Positions 45,001 to 54,135 of a DNA stretch of 57,483 nt are shown here, one piece after another; within the stretch, counting starts at the first letter, position 1, and each line of letters starts with the position of its first letter. Position numbers and translations under genes: made by a program. This DNA is from Oscillospiraceae bacterium (GTDB lineage: Bacteria > Bacillota > Clostridia > Oscillospirales > UBA929). The stretch spans positions 1-57,483 of the forward strand of contig JAISCT010000022.1 of the NCBI GenBank assembly GCA_031265355.1, in the 5' to 3' direction. The notes beneath the pieces are model-generated. The model worked only from the letters and a program-made list of their open reading frames with translations, was not told the origin of the DNA and did not search any database.

Positions 45001-47646
45001 GCGCTGCTCCTCCAGTCCGATTTGGACGCGCGGTATGTGGGGACACAGCTGACAGCCGGAGGGCTGGGGCTGCTGAACACCACATTTGTCAGCCAGCAGG
45101 GTTCCACGGCTGTGAATGTGGCGCTGCCCTTCGAAACCCCATGGCGCGCCGTCGCCATTGGATCTCTCAAAAATGTGGCGGAGAGCAACCTCGTGCAGTG
45201 CCTCGCGCCCGAGACGGCCATGGACGTCGGTTGGATTGAGCCGGGCGTCACCGCGTGGACTTGGTACAACAACGACTCCTGCCGCGATTTCGACGTTTAC
45301 AAACAATACGTCGACCTGGCTTCGGAGATGGGCTGGAAGTACATCCTGCTGGATGAGGGATGGCAGCTCGGCAACAACGAGGGAACGGTCGGCGGCTCCA
45401 ACTACTATGGTGTGCTTCCGTGGATTCCGGATCTCATCGAATACGGCCGCGAGAGGGGCGTCGGTCTGCTGGTCTGGGCGCACTACCGGGATATGCAGGG
45501 CGATAAGATAAGCCGCATCCAGGAGTGGGCCGAACTGGGCATCAAGGGCACCAAAGTGGATTTCTTCAACAGTGAGGCGCAGAGCGTTCTGGCCCAGATA
45601 GACCGAATCCGTGAGGAAACGGCGAAGTGGGGTCTGCTGCTCAATCTCCACGGCGCGGTGACGCCGACGGGCGAGAACCGCACCTATCCGCACCTCCTCT
45701 CGCGCGAGGGCGTCTATGGCGAGGAGCAGAAGAAGTGGAGCGATACGACCGTGGCGCAGGATATCATCCTGCCTTTCACCCGCAACGTCCCCGGCGAGAT
45801 GGACTACACCCCGGCGTATTCCACGCTGTTCAATAGGGGCGACAACAGGACATACGGCTACAGCACCGCACTGACGGTGGTGTTTGAAAACGGCATTCCC
45901 TGTTTTGCCGACAAGCCCGATGTGTACCGCGCGGCCGCGACCTACGATTTCTTCCGGAACATTCCGGCGGTTTGGGATGAATCCCTCTTCTTGGGCGGTT
46001 ACCCGGAGGAATATGCGACCTTTGCGAGAAGGAGCGGGGAAAACTGGTACATCGGCGCCATCACCGACGCGGCGCGGACGTTCACGGTCGACTTGGACTT
46101 CCTTGAGGAGGGGACATCCTATTACGCCTCCCTCTACACAGACGGCGCCACGCGGACGGACATCAGCATCGACTACCGGCGGGTGTCCAAAGGCGATACC
46201 ATCGCGCTGCCCATGCTGCTCCACGGCGGCGCGGCGGTTAAACTCACGAAACAGGCGCCAAAGCTGCCAAGAAGCGTCACCGTCAGTCCGTCCGCCGTCG
46301 CCGTCGAGGTCGGCAAGACGGCCCGCTTTGATGTAGTGGTGGATACCTCGGACGGTATCCCGGACATCACGAAATTCGTCTGGGTGGCCGAAGATCCGGA
46401 GGTGGCGGAAGTTTCTCCTGTCGGCGTTGTGACGGGCAAAAAAGTGGGGTACACCAGGGTCTCGCTGATGGGTCCGACGGGCGCGCTTGCCACGGCGTAT
46501 GTCACGGTGGATCCGGGCTATGTACTGAAGGCGCCCTGGCGCGTGCTGCGCGGGAACGCCAGCGCCGCCGTCCAGTCGCCCACGCGCCTTGAGGTAGCAA
46601 CTGAGAGCGGCGATCTTTATCAGATGAGGAACAATGCGGGCACAGTGAACAACATCCACCTGGTTGACATCGCAAACACGGCGGACAGCAACTTCACCAT
46701 CACGGCGGAGCTCACCTTCCAGCCCACCGTCAACTATCAAACGGCCGGGCTCACCGTCTATTTGGGAGACGGCAATTTCGTGTCGGTACTGCGGCGCTAT
46801 CATTCCAGCGCCACGCCCTATAACTGCGTCATGTCCGTCATGAACACAAATGCCAGCGACACGGGGATAACCACCACGACGACGACGACGGAGACCCGCT
46901 ACGCGGATGTCGCTACGGCGAAAATCTATCTAAAATTGGAAAAATTGGGCACTGCCATCACCGGCTATTACAGTGCCGACGGGGAATCGTGGACGGCGAC
47001 CACAGCCCGGGTGAACAATTTGGTGAATGGTGCCCAGTCGCTCGGCGTCGGTTTCTACGCGGCCAACGGCAGCGGGTCGGCGTCCACTGCGGCGGTATTT
47101 GAGAACTTCCGGCTGAACGGCGAACTCATTCCCTTTTCAGAAAATGTCATCGCCGCCATCGCCGAGGAGGACATCTTGACATCCATCGGCGCCGCGCCCG
47201 CGCTCCCCGAGACGGTACGGGTGAGATACAGCGACAAATCGGAGGGGACAGCCGCTGTCACATGGAGTTCCTATGACGCCTCCCTGCTCAATACACCCGG
47301 CGTTTTTGTGGTGGAAGGAGCCATTGAGGGGACGGACGTCAAGGCGAAGGCCCGTGTGACGGTTCTGCCGCCCGTGCTCACGGCGTCGCTTGCACTGTCG
47401 TCTCCGGCGCCCGGCCGCGTGAGGGCCGACGCGACGCTGCGCAACGGCGGCGCGCCGGTTGCCTATGTGTTCATCCTTGCCCTCTACGACGCCTCCGGAC
47501 GTCTGGCCGACACGGTATTCTCGGACGGAACCGCGGCGTTATCGGAGCAAGCGTCGCTTGAAACCGCGCTGCCGGAGGGCGGCACGGCCCGCGCATTCCT
47601 TTGGGAAGCGTCCACGTTCCGACCGCTGGCCGAAAGCGCCGGCTGA
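42094..47646 (+). CDS. Giant secreted GH97 glycosidase with duplicated binding modules
   Basis: 1,850 residues with a signal peptide (1-28). An N-terminal unit made of a bacterial Ig-like, a ricin-like and a discoidin (F5/8) domain occurs twice (about 29-410 and 416-787). The GH97 catalytic part (793-1385) has the beta-sandwich start, DVGWIEPGVTAWTWYNN, LLDEGWQ, GIKGTKVDFF (D1156) and HLLSREGVYGEEQ (E1205). An aspartate at the first position is what I recall for retaining GH97 alpha-galactosidases (nucleophile), as against inverting SusB-type alpha-glucosidases; so retaining alpha-galactosidase is the best guess. Then come a Big domain (1390-1474), a concanavalin-like domain (1476-1677), a Big_4-like domain and a C-terminal domain shared with the GH2 enzyme. 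No anchor is visible. Confidence 0.88.
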   Translation: MHLLRKRMFSALLATMVLFSCFAMGTFAASITAIRVDNPSFEFLEVGKQYQFTATVTPANADELTWNVCQEDGLTPSDKAVIDKTGQLTAQAGGYITVVASDPGKSIRSAYLMFILDTAKTYNIVSKQTANALTANADGTAVTLSARQDTASQQWRVHLSPEGYMRFQNVANDRFIHATSRSGLSLAEGADTDNQLFSASGKVNYTVSNYTSYNDGLPLVELGAFRFTSLQYANRVFSGGSSLGLADIGAEDTYYERRQAQKYTFVESGVPAVGLEGLRKTAKVVGTFGTSPYSATATFDKAFDGDISTYFDGGSATGYAGIELAEPTVITAARFYPRSTYNIRAFRGVIQGSNSKESGYVDLYQFNATPFSTAWTTVRINNTTAYRFYRYYSPPYGYTNAAEIEFYEADVEENKTTVQIEAPAFLTVGQSCDLTVTFSPEGAFTPVWGVYQEDGYTATDKASIDSATGRLTARETGYVTAVVTDQAKTVRGSYLLFILDPQKTYQIASKQSGQVLAANAAGDGVVLLEASPTSPARQWAVRDAGEGLVFQNAGNGKFIHISPETGIVLAVESADAAQRFGVVSKIPYTAEAYTRFGPVTELGAFQFEHDGAVLTAADGALLLAPPITENGASEQGARQKWTLAPTDAPAFSLESLVKLPAAETFGGYGDSSAAENAASAAFDGNTSTYFDNKYNIGYTGIRLEKPRALKAVRIFPREAYNIRIFKGYIEGSDDGVSFDKLYEFNAAPASAGWTQFYVNAAKPYLYYRYISPEYGYGNVAEVEFYAEADPMEAAVVSETVASPDDRIAFRLTLNGYGALQYSVMRDGAEVIEASGLGFVTGDESYTDGLVYAGKEETYVDAVFHMVSGKSSTVRDNYNQTTFRFTKNGKPFGVRVRAYDDGVGFKYLLDGSGTAVASAERTSFKLPAGATTWAMPYQAAHETLYVKKPAAALTGSYIMPFLANVRDDTFALLLQSDLDARYVGTQLTAGGLGLLNTTFVSQQGSTAVNVALPFETPWRAVAIGSLKNVAESNLVQCLAPETAMDVGWIEPGVTAWTWYNNDSCRDFDVYKQYVDLASEMGWKYILLDEGWQLGNNEGTVGGSNYYGVLPWIPDLIEYGRERGVGLLVWAHYRDMQGDKISRIQEWAELGIKGTKVDFFNSEAQSVLAQIDRIREETAKWGLLLNLHGAVTPTGENRTYPHLLSREGVYGEEQKKWSDTTVAQDIILPFTRNVPGEMDYTPAYSTLFNRGDNRTYGYSTALTVVFENGIPCFADKPDVYRAAATYDFFRNIPAVWDESLFLGGYPEEYATFARRSGENWYIGAITDAARTFTVDLDFLEEGTSYYASLYTDGATRTDISIDYRRVSKGDTIALPMLLHGGAAVKLTKQAPKLPRSVTVSPSAVAVEVGKTARFDVVVDTSDGIPDITKFVWVAEDPEVAEVSPVGVVTGKKVGYTRVSLMGPTGALATAYVTVDPGYVLKAPWRVLRGNASAAVQSPTRLEVATESGDLYQMRNNAGTVNNIHLVDIANTADSNFTITAELTFQPTVNYQTAGLTVYLGDGNFVSVLRRYHSSATPYNCVMSVMNTNASDTGITTTTTTTETRYADVATAKIYLKLEKLGTAITGYYSADGESWTATTARVNNLVNGAQSLGVGFYAANGSGSASTAAVFENFRLNGELIPFSENVIAAIAEEDILTSIGAAPALPETVRVRYSDKSEGTAAVTWSSYDASLLNTPGVFVVEGAIEGTDVKAKARVTVLPPVLTASLALSSPAPGRVRADATLRNGGAPVAYVFILALYDASGRLADTVFSDGTAALSEQASLETALPEGGTARAFLWEASTFRPLAESAG

Positions 47647-47691
47647 CGATACGCCCGTGCGCCGCCGCCGAATTTCGGTGCGCAGTGTACA

Positions 47692-47737
47692 AAAAGGCCG
47701 CTCTCTCCCCGTCGCACGGCGGAGAGGGCGGCCTTTT
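47692..47737. terminator. Bidirectional terminator between the GH97 gene and mntR-like gene
   Basis: AAAAGGCCGCTCTCTCC pairs with GGAGAGGGCGGCCTTTT (one G-U) around a 12-base loop, followed by a T-rich stretch. Confidence 0.85.
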
Positions 47738-47762
47738 CTACTTTTTATGGATGCGCAGCCCC

Positions 47763-48143
47763 TCAGCTGATGTTATGTTCGCGGAGATAGCGGCGGATGG
47801 CGAGGAGGGAGGCGTCCGACATGATGTGTTCGATGGCGCAGGCGTCTTGTTCTGCCTCGGCGGGGTCCACGTGCAGGACGCGAATCAGAAAGAGCTCGAT
47901 GGCCTCGTGCTTGCTGCAGATCCAGCGGGCCAGCCGCTGGCCCTCCTCGGTGATGCGCACCTCGCGGTATCGGGCGCCCTCCACCAGCCCCATCTCGTGC
48001 AGCACGGATACGGCGCGGTTCACGGTTGCCTTTGTCACGTCCATCTTCGCGGCAATGTCCGTTACGCGCGCGCGCCCATTCTGCTCGCACAGGGCGTAGA
48101 CGGTCTCAAGATACCCCTCCATCTTGATCGTGAGCTTCTGCAT
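47763..48143 (-). CDS. DtxR/MntR-family metal-dependent transcription regulator
   Basis: 126 residues, short form without an SH3 domain. The winged helix (MEGYLETVYAL, RVTDIAAKMDVTKATVNRAV, YREVRITEEGQRLA) is followed by the dimerisation region with the metal-binding pattern (HEAIELFLIRVL, then EAEQDACAIEHIM). Such proteins bind Mn or Fe and repress uptake genes. The ATG has an AAGGAGG site. It is 48 bases after fabD on the same strand and may be its co-transcript. No metal transporter gene is seen here. Confidence 0.88.
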   Translation of the reverse strand: MQKLTIKMEGYLETVYALCEQNGRARVTDIAAKMDVTKATVNRAVSVLHEMGLVEGARYREVRITEEGQRLARWICSKHEAIELFLIRVLHVDPAEAEQDACAIEHIMSDASLLAIRRYLREHNIS

Positions 48144-48191
48144 GGCGCGCCTCCTTCGGAACGATTTACCCCAATTGGCTCTTGGCCGCGC

Positions 48192-49127
48192 TCACGCACC
48201 GCCCGGCGCGAAGGCACGCAGGGCCTCGATATCCGCCGGGGTGGCGGCGGGCAGGAGACGGCGTGTGCGGTCGATGCGTTTGATGAGTCCGAGCAGCGTC
48301 CGGCCCTCGCCCACTTCGACAAAAGTATCGGCCCCCGCCGCCGCCATAGAGAGGACGCAGCGCCGCCAGCGCACGGGGCTGCACATCTGCAGCGCCATGT
48401 GGGCGGGCAGGTCGGCGCTGTCCGGCAGACGGTCCCCGGTCACGTTTGTATACAGCGGAAGTCGCGGCGGGTGGACGGCGAAACCCGCCATGGCCGCGCG
48501 CAGCGTCTCGGCGGCCGGAGCCATGTCCGGTGTGTGAAAAGCAGCCGACAGCGCGAGCGGAACCACTTTCATCGCACCGGCCTCGCGGCAGCGCTGTCCG
48601 GCGGCGGCGACGGCGTCCGGCGTGCCGGCGATGACCGTCTGGCCGGGCGCGTTGTCGTTGACGGGCTGCGCCTCGCCGCCGGCCTCGCGGCAGATTGCCT
48701 CCACCGTGTCCCAGGCGAGGCCGAGCACGGCGGTCATCGCGCCGCCCCGGTTGTCGGCGGCCCGTTGCATGGCCTGCGCGCGGGCGCGCACCAGGCGCAG
48801 GCCGTCATCCCAAGTGAGAAACCCGGCCGCGCACAGCGCCGTACACTCCCCAAGGGAGAATCCCGCGACGGCGGCGGGTGTAAGGCCAAAAGACGTGAGC
48901 ACCCAGTGTGCGGCCATGCCGACGACAAACAGTGCCACCTGAGCGTGCTCGGTGCGGGCCAGTACGGCTTCCTCCGTCTCGAAACACAGCGTTTTGGAAT
49001 CGATCTCCAGCACGTCGCCGGCCAGCGCGAAGGCTTCGCGCGCCGGGGCGTATTGCTCGTACAGTGCGCGTCCCATCCCGGGCCGCTGGGCCCCCTGACC
49101 GGGGTAAACGAAAGCAAAGGTTGACAT
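48192..49127 (-). CDS. fabD: Malonyl-CoA:acyl carrier protein transacylase
   Basis: 311 residues with VYPGQGAQ at the start, the nucleophile elbow GFSLGE (Ser91), and the later AFHTPDM histidine motif. It moves malonyl from CoA to ACP and so feeds FabH and FabF. It is divergent from the fab/acc operon, with 111 bases between the two starts; elsewhere in Clostridia it usually lies inside the operon. The ATG has a GGGAGAG site, and a TATACT (49148-49143) may be its -10 box. Confidence 0.93.
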   Translation of the reverse strand: MSTFAFVYPGQGAQRPGMGRALYEQYAPAREAFALAGDVLEIDSKTLCFETEEAVLARTEHAQVALFVVGMAAHWVLTSFGLTPAAVAGFSLGECTALCAAGFLTWDDGLRLVRARAQAMQRAADNRGGAMTAVLGLAWDTVEAICREAGGEAQPVNDNAPGQTVIAGTPDAVAAAGQRCREAGAMKVVPLALSAAFHTPDMAPAAETLRAAMAGFAVHPPRLPLYTNVTGDRLPDSADLPAHMALQMCSPVRWRRCVLSMAAAGADTFVEVGEGRTLLGLIKRIDRTRRLLPAATPADIEALRAFAPGGA

Positions 49128-49238
49128 CGGTGCTTCTCTCCCAGTATAATTGGTCTGTTATCCTTTGGGCTCGAGTGGGTTATCAGCTTGTTTAAGTATA
49201 TCATAAAAAATCCCTGACGCAAGAGGGGGCTTGGCATT

Positions 49239-50177
49239 TTGAGAGTATACGTGGCCGGCACGGGCCGATGCCTGCCGCCGGATGTCCTGACCAACGCGGA
49301 CTTGGCCCGCATGGTGGACACCTCGGACGAATGGATCGTCGGACACACCGGCATCCGGACCCGCCACATCGCGAAGACGATGAAAAATGTCGATATGGCG
49401 GAAGCAGCCGCGCGCGCCGCGATGGAAAACGCCGGCTGCACGCCCGCCGACATCGATATGGTGGTGGTGTCAACCGTCACACCGGACCGGATGTACCCCG
49501 CGCTGGCCTGCGATCTGCAAAACCGGCTGGATCTGCCGGACGTCTTCTGTATGGATGTCAGCGCCGCTTGCAGCGGTTTTATCTATGCGGTCGATGTGGC
49601 GGCCCGCCGCATCCTGACCGGCGGCGCGCGGACGGCGCTGGTCGTGGCGTCCGAGAAGCTCACCGCTACGGTGGATTACACAGATCGCACCACCTGCATC
49701 CTGTTCGGCGACGGCGCGGGCGCCGCCGTGCTGCGGGGGGACGAGAAGGCAGGCGGCGGCTGGCTAGGGTCCTTTCTGGCCGCCCGGGGCGACGACGGCG
49801 CCGCGTTGCGCTGTATGCCGGGCGGACGGATCAAAATGGAGGGGCATGAGGTGTTCCGTTTCGCCGTGCGGGTCATGCCGGAGGCCATCGAGAAACTGTT
49901 GGTCCGCACGGGGCACGCGATTTCGGACTGCAAATTTGTCATCCCGCACCAGGCGAATCTTCGCATCATCAGAGCCGTGCAGCGCCGGTACGCGCTGCCG
50001 GAAGAAAAAGTGGTCGTTACGGTCGACCGCTACGGCAACATGTCCAGCGCCTGCATCCCCGTCGCACTGGACGAACTAAACCGGGCGGGACGTCTGGAAC
50101 CGGGCGACCTGCTGCTGATGGTTGGGTTCGGCGCGGGGCTCACCTATGGCGCCGCTCTTTTTGAATGGAGTGAATGA
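49239..50177 (+). CDS. fabH: Beta-ketoacyl-ACP synthase III
   Basis: 312 residues. The triad is in place: Cys111 (SAACSGF), His237 (PHQAN) and Asn267 (GNMSSA, where GNTSAA is commoner). It condenses acetyl- or branched acyl-CoA with malonyl-ACP to start chains. The start is a TTG with an AGAGGGGG site. First gene of the fab/acc operon; six bases separate it from fabK. I found no convincing sigma-A promoter or FapR-type site in the 111-base divergent gap. Confidence 0.94.
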   Translation: MRVYVAGTGRCLPPDVLTNADLARMVDTSDEWIVGHTGIRTRHIAKTMKNVDMAEAAARAAMENAGCTPADIDMVVVSTVTPDRMYPALACDLQNRLDLPDVFCMDVSAACSGFIYAVDVAARRILTGGARTALVVASEKLTATVDYTDRTTCILFGDGAGAAVLRGDEKAGGGWLGSFLAARGDDGAALRCMPGGRIKMEGHEVFRFAVRVMPEAIEKLLVRTGHAISDCKFVIPHQANLRIIRAVQRRYALPEEKVVVTVDRYGNMSSACIPVALDELNRAGRLEPGDLLLMVGFGAGLTYGAALFEWSE

Positions 50178-50183
50178 AACAAT

Positions 50184-51140
50184 ATGGTTTCCACACGATT
50201 TTCTCGGATGCTCGGGCTCAAATATCCCATCGTCCAGGGCGGCATGGCTTGGGTGGCGGAGGCCACGCTGGCCGCCGCCGTGTCGCAGGCGGGTGGGCTC
50301 GGGCTCATCGCCGGCGGCGCGGCTCCGGCGGATGTCATCCGCCGTGAGATACGCCGCGCGAAAGAGTTGACACAGCATCCGTTTGGCGTTAACATCATGC
50401 TGATGAGCGAATTTGCCGACGACCTGGCCCAGCTCGTGCTCGACGAGAAAGTACCGGTCGTGACGACGGGCGCAGGCAGCCCGGGGCGCTTTATGGCTGC
50501 CTGGCGGGAGGCGGGCGTCGCCGTCGTCCCGGTCGTTGCCTCCGTGGCGCTGGCCAAGCGCATGGAGAAACTGGGCGCGGCCGCCGTGGTGGCGGAGGGC
50601 TGCGAGTCCGGTGGGCACATCGGGGAGCTTGCGACGATGGCGTTGGTGCCGCAGGTGGCGGACGCGGTGGAGATCCCGGTGGTCGCCGCCGGCGGCATCG
50701 CGGACGGACGCACGTTGGCTGCTGCCTTTCTGCTGGGGGCGGAGGGGGTGCAGTGCGGTACCTGTTTTCTGCCAGCCGACGAGTGCCAGATCCATGAGAA
50801 CTACAAGAAGATGATCTTAGAGGCGCATGACACCAGTACGATCGTCACCGGACGCTACGGTGCCGGGCACCCCATTCGGCAGCTCAAGAACCAAATGGCG
50901 CGGGACTACATCGGACTGGAGAAGAGCGGCGCCACACTGGAAGATCTCGAAAAGGCGGCCGCCGGATCACTGCGCCGCGCCGTGCAGGAGGGCGACACCC
51001 GGCAGGGGTCTTTCATGGCGGGACAGATCGCGGGGCTTGTGAAGACCCGCGCAAAGGCGGCGGAGATCATCGAAACAATGTTTGCCGATGCGGCCCGGCG
51101 GCTGACGGCCGCGCAGGGAGCGTGGGGGATTGAGAATTGA
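50184..51140 (+). CDS. fabK: Enoyl-ACP reductase II (flavoprotein)
   Basis: 318 residues of the nitronate monooxygenase/FabK flavin barrel: [27 protein letters not shown] at the start, then [12 protein letters not shown] and [12 protein letters not shown] for FMN binding, then [12 protein letters not shown]. It performs the last reduction of the elongation cycle in place of FabI. Confidence 0.93.
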   Translation: MVSTRFSRMLGLKYPIVQGGMAWVAEATLAAAVSQAGGLGLIAGGAAPADVIRREIRRAKELTQHPFGVNIMLMSEFADDLAQLVLDEKVPVVTTGAGSPGRFMAAWREAGVAVVPVVASVALAKRMEKLGAAAVVAEGCESGGHIGELATMALVPQVADAVEIPVVAAGGIADGRTLAAAFLLGAEGVQCGTCFLPADECQIHENYKKMILEAHDTSTIVTGRYGAGHPIRQLKNQMARDYIGLEKSGATLEDLEKAAAGSLRRAVQEGDTRQGSFMAGQIAGLVKTRAKAAEIIETMFADAARRLTAAQGAWGIEN

Positions 51141-51150
51141 GGGTGGAGAA

Positions 51151-51900
51151 TTGAAAGTGGAGCGCGGGGAGAAAGTCGCGTTGGTGACCGGCGCATCCCG
51201 GGGGATCGGCGCGGCGATCGCGCGCGCGCTGGCCGCTGATGGGTTTTCTTTAATGCTGAGCTGCCGTGGGAACACGGATCGCGCCGAAGCGGTGGCGGAG
51301 GCATGCCGTGCCGAGGGCGTGTCCGCCGCCGTGTGGACGGGGGACCTGGCCGCTCCGACCGCCTGCCGGCAGCTGGCGGAGGAGACGTGGACGCGTTTCG
51401 GACGGATCGACGTGCTGGTGAACAACGCCGGCGTCACGCGGGACGGCCTGCTGGTGCGCATGACGGACGCGCAGTGGGACGAAGTGATCGCGATGAATCT
51501 GACCGCGGGTTATCAAATGATGCGGCATGTCACGCCGCGCATGTTCCGGGCGCGCCGCGGGCGGGTCATCAACATCGCCTCGGTGGCCGGTGTGACCGGC
51601 AATGCGGGCCAGACCAATTACGCCGCTGCCAAGGCGGGGCTCATCGGCCTGACCAAGGCGGCGGCCAAAGAGTTGGGCAGCCGCGGCATCACGGTCAACG
51701 CCGTGGCGCCGGGGCTGATTGAGACAGATATGACGGACGCACTGACCGATCAACAGCGGGAGGCCGTGCTGTCGCACGTATCGGCCGGCCGCGTGGGACG
51801 CCCCGAAGAGGTGGCCGCCGTGGTGGCCTTTTTGGCGTCCGAGGGCGCGGCTTACATCACGGGCCAGGTGATTCGTGTGGACGGCGGCCTGGTGCTCTGA
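51151..51900 (+). CDS. fabG: 3-oxoacyl-ACP reductase
   Basis: About 249 residues of the short-chain dehydrogenase family: [12 protein letters not shown] for [15 protein letters not shown], and the catalytic Tyr/Lys in [11 protein letters not shown]; the end IRVDGGLVL is typical. The start is uncertain: TTG at 51151 is chosen because the protein then starts close to the usual length, but a TTG at 51130 overlapping the fabK stop is possible. Purine-rich near-repeats (GAGAATTGAGGG, GGAGAATTGAAA) cover both. Confidence 0.92.
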   Translation: MKVERGEKVALVTGASRGIGAAIARALAADGFSLMLSCRGNTDRAEAVAEACRAEGVSAAVWTGDLAAPTACRQLAEETWTRFGRIDVLVNNAGVTRDGLLVRMTDAQWDEVIAMNLTAGYQMMRHVTPRMFRARRGRVINIASVAGVTGNAGQTNYAAAKAGLIGLTKAAAKELGSRGITVNAVAPGLIETDMTDALTDQQREAVLSHVSAGRVGRPEEVAAVVAFLASEGAAYITGQVIRVDGGLVL

Positions 51901-51972
51901 GCGCCCGCGCGGTACCTTTGGAGACAATATTTCGCGGTATCGATCGCGATATCGATAGGGAGGCGGGAGACT

Positions 51973-53205
51973 ATGGTCCGTGTGGTGATCACCGGCATCG
52001 GTGTGGTGAGCCCGGTGGGGTTGGGCGTCGAGGCCTTTTGGAACAACTTGCTGGCCGGTGTCTGCGGCATTGTGCCGATCACTCGATTTGACACGACCGG
52101 GTACAAGGCCAAGTTGGCCGGCGAAGTGAACGATTTTCGGGCTGAGGATTTCATAGAAAAGCGAGAAGCCCGTCGCATGGACCGGTACTGTCAGTTCGCC
52201 GTGGCGGCCACGCGCATGGCGGTGGCGGACGCCGCCGCAGATTTCACCGGGGACACGGACACCGTGGGTTCCTACATAGGCAGTGGCATCGGCGGCATCC
52301 TGACCTTGGAAGCGGAACATCAAAAGTTGATGGAGCGGGGGCCCGGGCGAGTGTCGCCCTTCTTTATTCCGATGATGATCTCCAACATGGCGTCCGGCGT
52401 GGTCTCGATGACGTTTGGCCTCAAGGGGGCATCCTACTGCCCGGTGAGCGCCTGCGCGTCTGGGACCAACGCCGTGGGCGAAGCCTTTTTGGCGATCCAG
52501 CGGGGCGAACTCACCGCCTGCCTGGCCGGCGGGGCAGAGGCCGCCGTCACGCCGTTGTCGTTGGCAGGATTTTCCAATATGACGGCACTCTCCAGCGCGG
52601 ACGACCCGGCGCTGGGGCTGTTGCCGTTTGACAAGCGGCGCGCGGGCTTCATCATGGGCGAGGGTGCCGGGATACTGGTGCTCGAATCGCTGGAGAGAGC
52701 GCGCGCCCGCGGCGCGCGGGTCTACTGCGAAATTGTGGGGTATGGCGCGACGTCGGACGCCTACCACATTACAAGCCCGGACCCAGAGGGCGCGGGCGCG
52801 GCGCGGGCGATGATCCGGGCGATGGCCCAGGCGGGGCTGGCGCCGCGGGAGATCACATACATCAACGCCCACGGCACCGGCACGCAGCTCAACGACGCGG
52901 TGGAGACAGTGGCTCTCCATCGGGCGTTGGGCGAAGCCGCTGCGCAAGTGGCCGTGAGTTCGACGAAGTCGATGACGGGGCATCTGCTGGGCGCGGCCGG
53001 CGGCATCGAGGCGGCCGCTTCCGTGTTGGCGGTGTATGGGGACGCGATGCCTCCCACCATCCATTACGAGGAACGGGACCCGGCCTGCGACTTGGACTAT
53101 GTGCCGAATACGGCGCGTCGCGCGCCCGTGTACGCGGCTCTCAGCAATTCGTTCGGTTTCGGCGGACACAACGCGTCCCTGCTCTTCCGGAAGTATGAGG
53201 CGTGA
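51973..53205 (+). CDS. fabF: Beta-ketoacyl-ACP synthase II
   Basis: 410 residues with the Cys-His-His triad of elongating synthases: Cys161 in SACASGTNAVG, then NAHGTGTQLND and SMTGHLLGAAG. ATG behind GGGAGGCGGGAG. The 72 bases before it contain a small repeat, TATCGAT twice, of unknown meaning. Confidence 0.95.
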   Translation: MVRVVITGIGVVSPVGLGVEAFWNNLLAGVCGIVPITRFDTTGYKAKLAGEVNDFRAEDFIEKREARRMDRYCQFAVAATRMAVADAAADFTGDTDTVGSYIGSGIGGILTLEAEHQKLMERGPGRVSPFFIPMMISNMASGVVSMTFGLKGASYCPVSACASGTNAVGEAFLAIQRGELTACLAGGAEAAVTPLSLAGFSNMTALSSADDPALGLLPFDKRRAGFIMGEGAGILVLESLERARARGARVYCEIVGYGATSDAYHITSPDPEGAGAARAMIRAMAQAGLAPREITYINAHGTGTQLNDAVETVALHRALGEAAAQVAVSSTKSMTGHLLGAAGGIEAAASVLAVYGDAMPPTIHYEERDPACDLDYVPNTARRAPVYAALSNSFGFGGHNASLLFRKYEA

Positions 53206-53249
53206 ATGGTGAGAAGCGGACGGAAGGCGGACGGGAAGGAGTATAGGGC

Positions 53250-53705
53250 ATGACGCAGAGAGAAATTTTGGATTTGTTGGAGGGCGTACTGACCCGGTTG
53301 GCGGGCACCGACGTCGGTGTGCTGCTGGTTGAGGACGAGGGCAGCGGACTGAAGCTGCGCATCGAACGCGCCGCTGCGCCGTCGCCGGTGTGTGGGACGT
53401 CGGAAAAAACGCCCGCGCCGGCGGTGTGGGCGAGGGCGCCGGAGGCGGTGTCCGCCGCATCGGAACTTGTGGAAATCCGCGCCCCCATTGTGGGGACGTT
53501 TTACGCGGCGCCCGCGCCGGACGCGCCGCCCTTTGTCACGGCCGGGCAGGTGGTGTCTAAGGGAGACACGCTGTGTATCATCGAGGCCATGAAGATGATG
53601 AACGAGATCGAGGCCGAGCGCGACGGGGTAATTGTGCGCGTGTTGGCGCAAAATGGTGGTCTCGTCGAGTTCGGCCAGCCGCTGTTTGAGATGGAGGGAG
53701 TGTGA
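53250..53705 (+). CDS. accB: Biotin carboxyl carrier protein of acetyl-CoA carboxylase
   Basis: 151 residues: an N-terminal helical part, an alanine/proline-rich linker (about 48-75), and a C-terminal biotinyl domain with EAMKMM (Lys115 is the biotin site). AAGGAG precedes the ATG. Its end overlaps the fabZ frame. Confidence 0.95.
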   Translation: MTQREILDLLEGVLTRLAGTDVGVLLVEDEGSGLKLRIERAAAPSPVCGTSEKTPAPAVWARAPEAVSAASELVEIRAPIVGTFYAAPAPDAPPFVTAGQVVSKGDTLCIIEAMKMMNEIEAERDGVIVRVLAQNGGLVEFGQPLFEMEGV

Positions 53706-54130
53706 GGATGCTGGGAGGCGAGGAAATTCAAAAGATCATCCCGCATCGGCCGCCGTTTTTGCTGCTGGATGAGATCGACGAACTTGAGCCCGGCGTCCGG
53801 GCTGTCGGCCGCTGGCGGCTCACCGGCGCGGAGGATTTTTTTCGGGGCCATTTCCCTGGCCAGCCGGTGCTGCCCGGGGTGTTGATCATCGAATCGATGG
53901 CGCAGACAGGCGGTGTGGTCATGCTGTCGCTGCCGTGCTACGCCGGCAAGCTCGCCTATTTTGCGGGGATCGACAAAGTGCGCTTTCGGCGGAAAGTCTT
54001 CCCGGGCGACTGTCTTGAGACAGACGTACGGATTGAGCGCGTGTTCCAAAATATCGGGTACGGAAAGGCCACGGCCTCGGTGAACGGGGAGAAGGCGGCC
54101 TCCGGCACCTTGAAATTTTCGATTGGGTAG
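53702..54130 (+). CDS. fabZ: 3-hydroxyacyl-ACP dehydratase
   Basis: 142 residues of the hotdog fold with the catalytic histidine in [13 protein letters not shown] and the glutamate in [18 protein letters not shown]. Start: GTG at 53702, overlapping the accB stop as GTGA, or ATG at 53708; both are served by GGAGGG. Confidence 0.95.
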   Translation: MRMLGGEEIQKIIPHRPPFLLLDEIDELEPGVRAVGRWRLTGAEDFFRGHFPGQPVLPGVLIIESMAQTGGVVMLSLPCYAGKLAYFAGIDKVRFRRKVFPGDCLETDVRIERVFQNIGYGKATASVNGEKAASGTLKFSIG

Positions 54131-54135
54131 GGGCT

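Noticed and set aside
43777..46803. A 1,008-codon open frame antisense to the GH97 gene
   Set aside because: Same reason: the high GC content at third positions of the real gene removes stops on the other strand. Composition is arginine-rich and no motif is seen.
51935..51960. TATCGAT repeats before fabF as an operator
   Set aside because: The repeat is not a true palindrome, is very short, and lies inside an operon.
51250..53460. A 736-codon open frame antisense to fabG-fabF
   Set aside because: Shadow of two well-supported genes.
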